NCBI GenBank assembly: GCA_019828545.1
Contig: JACVRA010000285.1
Span: forward strand, 1 to 64,000
Direction of reading: 5' to 3'
From: Paracamarosporium sp. OC-R06-R3
Lineage: Eukaryota > Ascomycota > Dothideomycetes > Pleosporales > Didymosphaeriaceae
DNA length: 64,000 bases
The notes below the pieces were generated by a model. It saw only the letters and a program-made list of their open reading frames with translations, was not told the origin of the DNA and ran no database searches. Both the position numbers and the translations under genes were made by a program. Shown here piece after piece: positions 56,212-64,000 of the stretch (its first letter is position 1; every line of letters starts with the position of its first letter).

Positions 56212-57566
56212 GGTGGCGAGCGAGCGAGCGGTACATCACCTCTGGGAGCAAGATGCCGTCATTATATACTCAAATAACCAACTTTTTCCCGCGGGATCAG
56301 CCCTCCCCTGCACGATACCCGGCCCCGCACGCCAGGACGCAACGCACGAAGCTGTCACATCTTTTCGGTTTCCATCGTAGCTCTGCATGTCCTCATCTGC
56401 AGATGAAAGCTACCCTTGTCGAGACCCAAGCAAACGACGAATCAGACGCCCTCGTCTGATATCGATGGGTCCTTGTTCCTGGCATGCTCACCTGCCTGAA
56501 TAGGAAGCTGCGAGAGCACGACTCGTGGGCGAGGGCTCGCGCATTGTATTGAACAGGCACCATATAGCGAGCGTGCAGAGTGCTGATGTCTGACATGCAT
56601 GGAAGACGCAGAGAAGGACGAGGGTATTTGGCGACGTGAGATCGGGACTGAATTGGAAGTAAACCGTACTCTACATTCTTACACGAGCCTGGGGCGATAT
56701 TAAGCTTACACGGGAGGCTGCGCCGGATGCGGTAGACTAGGACTCAAACTAAGAATTAAACGTTGTTTCGGCCGTTAGACTAATAAATTGCTCGTGCAAA
56801 GACGTGCTTTGATCGTGGGGGGCGAAATGGTGTAGTCGATCAGCCGTGCTCGTGCAAGGTTTCCACGAAGAATTTGTTATCGCTGTAGAATACCCTAGTA
56901 TGCTCCCGCGATTTTCGCATCGCAGTCGTCATGCATATGCACCTGTTTCCGATCGTCGACCCGATTCTCTGACAACGGCATTGGTCGCTTGCGGCATGGC
57001 GGGCTGGAGCCTAGGGATCGCCTTGGCGATGCAGTGAGGGCGTGGCGATCCTTCCGTGTAAGCAGTAAGGTTGTGTCATGTTACTATATAGTAATAACTG
57101 CCTAGGTGGTCCTCGATGTTGAGGCCGGAGAGCCGAGTTGGATGTGAGCCCATTTGCGTTTCTGGGGTGCTCACGTGGATATTAGGCTGGACCAGAGACG
57201 AAAAAATTGAGGGGTTGGATTTCATCCTTATTTTTGAGGGCTATTCTGCAGGAAGAGATGTGGTCGTATGATGATCGAGTAAGATGGCTTAGAGTGAAGA
57301 GTTAAAATAAAACGTCACGTGAAAGTACATGTGCATAACTTCAACCCCCAATAAATTCGTCCTGTTCCTCGTTCAACATAAGATATAATACTCTTATATT
57401 GACTTAGATACTCGATGGCGCCATTAATGCTTAGTATATGCATGTCTACTTACCAGCCACATTCGTAGCCGCCCTACACCCTTGACTAGAGAGCCACGCA
57501 CAACATACTATCTATAGGACTTTCGCTAAGCTAACAAGCCTCCTTTTACTATATCGCTAATCTATA
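56212..57566. other. Intergenic
   Basis: 1.36 kb between the S41-type gene (its promoter) and the 3' end of a HET gene. No supported gene. Confidence 0.55.
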
Positions 57567-59717
57567 TTACACAAGAGTAATAGATTCATACCTACATTGC
57601 AAGTGAATTTTTTGTTCATTCCCGTTCTCCCGTACGACAATGTACTGCATGTTCTTACCTTCCTGTATTTGACGAGATTCGCAAAACAACACACATGTCC
57701 CCAGTCGCTCAAACCTGTTCTGCCACTCCTCACCAACACGTTGAAGAACTAAACAATACAAGCACGAACGAATGCCGCATGCAATAAACATGACACTCCG
57801 TGGTCTTTGGAAATCGGTCTCATGGTGGTCGCCCCATACTCCAGCCAACATATCTCGTGATAGAAAACTGTACCCTACAACTATTCGACCTGGCTTCACG
57901 ATAATTGCTATACATGGATGGTCTCTCCGATTGGTAGCGTCAAGGTGCACCGTTGCGATCCATCCGGAGAGTTTTAAGTGTGGGCACCAGTCCCGATACA
58001 CTCCGCCCCCATTGATAGAATCTACGTAGTCATGGATGGTAAATAGGTCCTCTTGGTTCTCTTGCTGCACTCGGATCTTGGTGTCGGGGTACAATCTGAA
58101 GTTGCTGAGTTCATCCAATATAGGACATCCGAATCCAAAGTACCCTCTCCAAACGACCCAACTCCAGGAAGGCCCCCAGGTACGTCTCAATATCGGTGCA
58201 TCATAGTAATTGGGCACGTGTATAGAGTGCTCCCAGAGCAGTGCCAGGGCAAAACCTATGGGAGAAACGTCGCAAAAAGGCATACCATAATAATGATATA
58301 CGGGTTCTTTTTCGCTTTTCCAGAATTGCGAGAAGATTCCCAAGCATGCCCCTAGAGCATCTTCTTCATTTGTAAGATTTCGCTTTGCGAATTCTTCGCA
58401 CAATTTTTGATAGGAATAGATTGATGAGCGTGCAGTCAAATCTGGAAAAGCCTGTATTGATAGTCGAGCCTCATAAAATGCATCTTCGCGGTGTTCACAT
58501 GACCTGAAGGTCCCTGAGATGCTCTCCAAGGAATGACCTTGAGCGCATTGAAAGTAAACTTGTGTGTCAGTGAAAACGAGGCGTCGGCGAGCCAGCAGAC
58601 CTTCTTGCAGCGTCCAACCTCGTTTACACCACGTGCTTGTAGTAATTTGATCCTTGGGATCAGATACTGGTAGTAGTTTTCGGTCGCATATGACTGCTCT
58701 GGGCAATGGAACACGCAGAGTCGTGGAGACACCAGGGAGACCGGTCGTTGCATCGTTCCCTGCCACGCCGATTATTGTGACTTTGGCCGCTGAATAGATC
58801 TTGTCCATATTATGAATTAGATTTTGCTTGGTACGACTCACTTCAGATCCTTGTTCTTCTTGGTCGATGCAATATCGGTCTACCCAAAGATAAGGTATGT
58901 TAAGCTTGCTTGTGCATGCTAGCGCGTCTTCGATAACTTTCTCTGGAAACGGATTCGGCAGATTGGTTCTGTCAAGATGGTTTTCTTCCGGACCTCCAGA
59001 ACCCCAAACATAGCTCAATGCTGCAAATGCTACGCCTTTGTACCCGGGAACAAGTTTTCGAGTTTTGCAATCAATTACTTCGAAGCCAGCCAGATTAATT
59101 GGGTTGCTGAAACAACCCGCCGGATGTCCTTCCACACATGCGTCTACCCAGTGTCGTAGCAACTTCCAATCAGTCTCGTCTAGTCTTGGTTTGATCTGGC
59201 AGGCATGGCCCAACGTGCCAAACAGGTGATCCCTTTGCTCATCCTCAAACAAATAGTATCTTATGGAATCACAGTAGCTGCATCCGAAGACAAAGTAGAT
59301 TGCCACCGTATCACATAGGGGTCCAAATTTATCTTCATATATTATTCCAACATCTAGTCTGATGAGAGGATGCGATTCCTTGCATTGAAGATGATGGTTT
59401 CTATCATTATTAATAAAGCAGAAATTACAAGGAAGTGTTCGATCCGCTCACAGTTCAGATGCAAGGTGGCATAAGCTACAGGCTTTTTTAAAGATTGTCG
59501 AGGAATGAGAATCGGACCGCCACCAACGCCGAACATTCGGATTACGTTGAAAACGAACATTCGAACTACGTCGAAAATTAGGCGGGAGTCTCTCATAAAA
59601 AATTGGCCCAAGCTTTCTGTGAAATTCATCACACTTTTCGCAAAGACGATTCTGAAACGCATCCATGTTTGGGCTTGGGTTGTTCATTCTACTGAAGGAG
59701 TAGTGGTCAGACGGCAT
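57567..59717 (-). CDS. HET-domain protein, intact
   Basis: Exons 59717-59452 and 59358-57567 with a 93-nt intron (GTGAGC donor, TCATCAG acceptor). The join gives CHLASELLDVGIIYEDKFG in frame; 685 residues. N-terminal exon: CEKCDEFHRKL and CSLCHLASEL, the paired-Cys leader seen in many HET proteins. HET domain: GVAFAALSYVWGSGG (around 190-205), IPYLWVDRYCIDQEE (around 240), CKRGWTLQEGLLARRRLVFTD (around 330). Downstream: WGPSWSWVVWRGYFGF and a C-terminal region with HPCIAIIV. Frame is clean over the whole length, unlike the HET genes at the other end. Role: non-self recognition/cell-death effector by family; partner unknown. Confidence 0.9.
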
Positions 59718-60743
59718 GCTGAATATGAGAGGAATAAACCCCCACTAGAGCTATATGGTTGGCAGCAGTAACATCCCTGCTTTGTGTAACAAAAGCTGCA
59801 TCTTGCATGTTGACGTGTCCATGAATTACTGGGACATGTCAATGCAGAATGTCGCTTCACCGGAATAAATCTGCCAAGCTCATAATGGCGTGATTTGAAC
59901 AGACAAGGCTGAGTGAAGGAGCACAAGGGCGGAGTTGTGTGGACGGACAGTCAGTGCGACTACGCCAGAGGAACAATAGAAGTTGTAGTCCGTACAGTGT
60001 ACAAGAGACATCAAGATGATGTTTCATTCTTTGCATAAGGTTTAATGAAAAAGGCAGCTAGAATCGTATGCAGCTCAGCTTGTGGACGTCACAAGGACAT
60101 AGCTGCTGGCCTATTAGATCAAATACAGCGAATTAATCACATGCGATCCAGTAAGGATCTTCGCGCTCGCTTCTTCAGACCAGCTCTGGATGGACAGACC
60201 TGGCCATAGGACCCAGAACTCGCAGCCTTGTAAAGGCAGATAGCTCAGATATAAAATGGTAAAAGAGTATAGCGAATAATTGACAATTCACAAGTCGAAG
60301 GATAAGTGATCTGGAAGCCCGAGTGTGCTTTTAAATAGTCACCTTGAATAGCTCTATGGTTTTTATCAGAAAGCTAGCCTTGGTAAAAAGAAACTTCATC
60401 GGAACCAATCATACAGAAATTCTATTAGCTCTGGCATTTCTTAGAGGATCAATTCGATGGTAGGCTACATTTATAACGCTCAGCGCTTGCTACTGCACCT
60501 TAATAACATTGACGAAGGCGGCGCGGTGGGCAGCAAGTTGAAGCCAAGACTCACAGAGTGCCAAACCAATCCCGACCAATAAGAGAGTGTGTCTTATCGC
60601 TGTCTGACTAATCTCCGCGACGAGGGGAGGCGCAGTCATGTGCACCACCACGACTTTCATTAGTTCCTGCGCGTCCCTCACATCGACTGGTCAACATGGG
60701 GTCTCGATAGTCTACTATCCTTTTGTAGTTGCTTCTCTTGACT
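59718..60743. other. Intergenic, divergent promoters
   Basis: 1.03 kb between the HET gene and the F-box gene. No supported gene. Confidence 0.55.
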
Positions 60744-63700
60744 ATGATTGAAGCATATTGTCCCCTCTGTGGCGTCATCCTACAGACATTTGCTGGAGCG
60801 CAACCTCCTGCAAATAGCCTCCCTTGGATCGCCGAGATCCGTGCAGGTGACTACCTATCTTTCGCAAATTCATGCTCGCTGCCAGATAGCTAACGAAATT
60901 TGGATTCATAGTAAAGTCAGTTCGAGGCATCTCATTACCTTTTGTTACCGGTGTAGGGTACCTTGACCCAGATCACTCGCTCATTGCTCATCCGGATGAG
61001 ACAACTCGATATTCCGATACCATCCAAGGATTGGAAACGAGCCCATTCCATTATAGATCCGGAGGATATTGGGTTTTCCCCTTCCATGATGCCTGCTGGA
61101 GCCTCTTACTCAGTCGAACCGCAAAGCAAGGGCATAGTAGCGCTCAAGTGGCTAAGCATCTATTTCAAATGCTCTACTGCATTCCATGGAAGAGGTACTA
61201 CAACGCTGACTGTGGTCATGACTATGGCGGTGCCTCTAAGTTTCACCAAAGTCCTAGAAACCTTGGCTATTCGGCTCAACTCCCTCCTGAGTGGTCTTTT
61301 CTGGTAGCTGATCCCCTGGAACATCTCCATACGGATTTCCAGGAGAGCAGCGACTTTGGAAAGACCGTCGCCCCTATGTCACGTTTTGATCAGCTTAATA
61401 ACACTGATGTGTTCTGTCTGCTTCCCAATGAAGTCATTGTACTCATCTTGAATGATCTTACATCGACGGATGTCTGTAGCCTTCGACAATCGTCAAAGCG
61501 AGTCGCTGGAATTAGCTCATTTCACAAACTTCCTCAATCTTTTTGGGCGAGCCGTTTCGAAGAAGAGCACGAAATGGGGTTTGCTCTTGCCTGCCAAGCT
61601 TCCTCTAAGTTGGGAAGGCACCCTGATTGGCGAAGACTTTACACTGCCCTCAAGAACCCTCTGCAGAGTCTGAATGAAGGGCAGGGTATCAAAAACCGAC
61701 GAAGGATATGGCACGCCTTGAGCAATATATCTAGGCCTCTCAATGATATCCTCAACACTAAGCTAATCCAACAAAACGAGAATGCGGATAGTCATCAGCA
61801 CTCTGCTTGCTACACTTGCAGTCCCGTTATTTCTGCAGAAGTTGTTTCAGCAGATCAAGCAAACAATGTTCTTCGCATCGGTTCCAGGAGACTCGTAGTC
61901 GATCGTTTGCAGTGGCCTCAATCCGACAGCCCAGGCCAGATGAAAATAGGCGTTTCTTTTACGTGGTTCAATGGACGATCATACGTTTCTGGACTTCGGA
62001 TCTGGCCATCAGACTATCCTTATGGCAGCGATGGATCGCAACAGTCGGGTCTGATAGTCCTATCGGCCGAGAAAGTGGTGTGCTTCGATTCCTATCTTGT
62101 GGATGGATTTGAAATTGCACTCACAATTTCTGGGATCATAGGTCTGCGGTTGTTACTCAACAGTGTATCAGGAGAATACACCCATACCATAGGAGACTTT
62201 ACAACAACACCAGGTGTTGGAGTTGCCAGGCTGCTTCGACATCGTGGGAGCCAATTATCTGCTATTGAAATGGGTTTCGATGTCTGAACTCTCCTCGATA
62301 CCTACTAGCAGCATCTAACTTATCGACAGATATGCAAACTTGTTTCCATTCAACTCATCGAGCAGAGCCACAGCAACGTACACTGCAAGACTGTATCTCC
62401 CAACCTCACTCCGCATTTACGCAAAGCTTATAGCACAGAGGATGGTCCAAATATCGTTGGTAAAGTATGGTCCCCAGACTTCCCAACGATGGTAGACTTC
62501 ATTCAGTTATTTCCCGGTAAGATAGAGTCCCAAATGTTCAGCCTTCACTTGAATATGGATTTTGCTGGGCCCGGCGGAAGCCGCCTATCGTCTGTTCAGA
62601 GAATTGTTGCTCTTATAGATGGGTTCTCTGGTCTGTTTCACGGGTTGAAATTCGTTTATGATGATGGTGAAAGCAAGAGATTTTGCATCGAACGGGATAT
62701 CCTTGACTTCGAATGGGGTAATGACGCATTCCTTGAGTCATCCTTCTATATTGACGGTGCGGCCGGGGAAAGAGTTTCTGCAGTGACTGTAGGTTGCACA
62801 GCATCGCTCACTGGAATAAAGTGTATCGAGGTACGGTATTAGCCAATATCTAGCGTACTTTCCTTTCCAAGCTAACTTTGTTCCGAAAAGCTCTATACCA
62901 ACATGGGCAACCGCACTTTCTTTGGTATGGACTACAAATCATCTTCTAAAGACCCTATGGATTGTTTCTCCACGCTGGAACCCCCAAATGGCGCGGTGAT
63001 TACTGGGTTTGTAGCAACATTAGGGGTATGTGTTTGTATTTTTCTACTTCACGTTCAATGCTCTGATGTGTTAATGCGGAATGAATTAGGTACTTGATAA
63101 ATCGTTCAAGAGTTTTGGTATCCAGAGCCAAGCATCCGAGCACATTAAACCATCACCAATACATTCCATGTCGATACCTGGTTCACACGGATTTTCCATC
63201 AAGCGAACACCCCCTGAAAAAGCATTCACCTTTCTAAGGGCAGGTTACGTGCAAACAACAGCGAGCCTATCCAATGTCCGTCGAATCCGCATCTCTGTTG
63301 GTGGAAATGGCCTTTCCAGGCGTCCTGAGCGTATTTCAGGGCTCTGGCTGGAGTACTACAACACGGACAGACCAAGTATCATCGGGCAGTGGTTCAATGA
63401 AGCGGGCGCTTTTGACCTTACACTGGGAGACCAACTCACTAGGATATCAATATGGACTTCTAATGAGAACGCAAAGATTGTTAGAGCAATCGCACTTCGT
63501 TTCGACACATCTGGTGGCCAGTCAGTGCGGTTTGGACAGGAGTGCACTGGAAGGGCAGTTCATCTAAAGTTCACTGCGAACACGTTTGAGAAATTGGTAA
63601 TTAATCTTTACAAAAATGAGGGTATCAACTCTGATTCTCACTAGGATACAATCTGTTGGGCGTCCCTCACAAGATCGGATCACGCGACCGTCAAATATAG

Positions 63701-64000
63701 CCCACAACCAAGCCAAACCCATCACGCCTTGTATTTAGTTGGTTGCAATAATCAGCCTAGGATTGTTCCTGAAAGGGTTTTCTGGACAATCATGGACACT
63801 GATGGTAATCCCAGCTCAGTGGCATCCATTCATGTATCACTTATTCCTGATGCTGTCGCCGGCCTTTCATTCACTTACACTTCTGGCGATACGTATACAC
63901 TCGGATCTACGGAAGGAGAAACTTCAACTTTAAGACTAGAGAAAGGTGAAGAATTGATGAGGTTAGACACAACCTTGGGTATGGTCGGTTATATTAACTC
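60744..64000 (+). CDS. F-box protein with repeated beta-rich (jacalin-like?) domains, 3' end outside window
   Basis: Exons 60744-60846, 60912-62281, 62330-62830, 62891-63025, 63090-63596 and 63645-end; all joins keep frame, giving at least 990 residues, and the last exon is open to the window edge. Start MIEAYCPLCGVIL has a CxxC pair. Next comes WVFPFHDACWSLL, then an F-box (around 215-255, LLPNEVIVLILNDLTSTDVCSLRQSSKRVAG). After that lie repeated segments with GLRIW / GLKFVYDDG / ISGLWLEYYN patterns, one per large exon. These resemble jacalin-like or related beta-sandwich repeats. I use a weak donor (GTCTGA at 62282) to join exons 2 and 3. It is supported by the CTAAC branch site and by 167 open codons after it. 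F-box proteins recruit targets to SCF ubiquitin ligases. Confidence 0.78.

Overview
The window is nuclear DNA of a filamentous ascomycete, most likely a Dothideomycete. What shows this directly is the gene style: short introns (44 to about 130 nt, one of 318 nt) with GTRNGY donors, CTAAC/CTGAC branch sites and YAG acceptors. The gene content agrees with it: three HET-domain (heterokaryon incompatibility) genes, a DUF7924-type protein, a DUF7729-type GPI-anchored protein, a Sso1 t-SNARE and a fungal NPT1. The class assignment is inference. I found no tRNA, rRNA, CRISPR, telomere repeat or intact transposon.

Layout. 0-8.3 kb: two convergent HET genes, both disrupted. The second is a HET-TPR fusion read through an in-frame TGA, a -1 frame change and an in-frame TAA. 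9.8-15 kb: a NIF3/DUF34 protein, a DUF7924 protein with a -1 frame change, and an intact six-exon SDR. 15-19.4 kb: largely gene-free GC-rich DNA around a GPI-anchored DUF7729 protein. 19.4-21.8 kb: a proline-rich protein with a Cys-rich C-terminus. 22.3-29.7 kb: a six-exon gene for a ~2367-residue membrane, ankyrin and SPRY protein. 32-39.6 kb: a MARVEL-like membrane protein, an APH-family kinase-like protein, a two-exon hypothetical protein and AT-richer spacers. 40.9-47.4 kb: a housekeeping block (SSO1, NPT1, a cytochrome b5-like protein, a small membrane protein). 47.9-56.2 kb: a small secreted cysteine-rich protein, an EthD-fold secreted protein, a small hypothetical protein, a transcription-factor-like protein without a zinc cluster, and a secreted S41-type peptidase. 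57.5-64 kb: an intact HET gene, then an F-box gene with repeated beta-rich domains that runs off the window.

How they fit. Most genes are unrelated neighbours. The thematic part is the set of non-self-recognition-like genes at both ends (HET, HET-TPR, ankyrin/SPRY, F-box). These are interspersed with conserved housekeeping genes and a few secreted proteins.

The most notable pattern is that four genes need a frame change or stop bypass at a homopolymer, a dinucleotide run or a single codon. Two of the frame changes lie exactly on a canonical X_XXY_YYZ slippery heptamer in the correct frame. Assembly indels, pseudogenes and recoding cannot be separated from sequence alone. The fact that the housekeeping gene NPT1 is also hit favours assembly indels for at least part of them. 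Exon joins were worked out by hand from splice consensus and frame continuity, so they are predictions.
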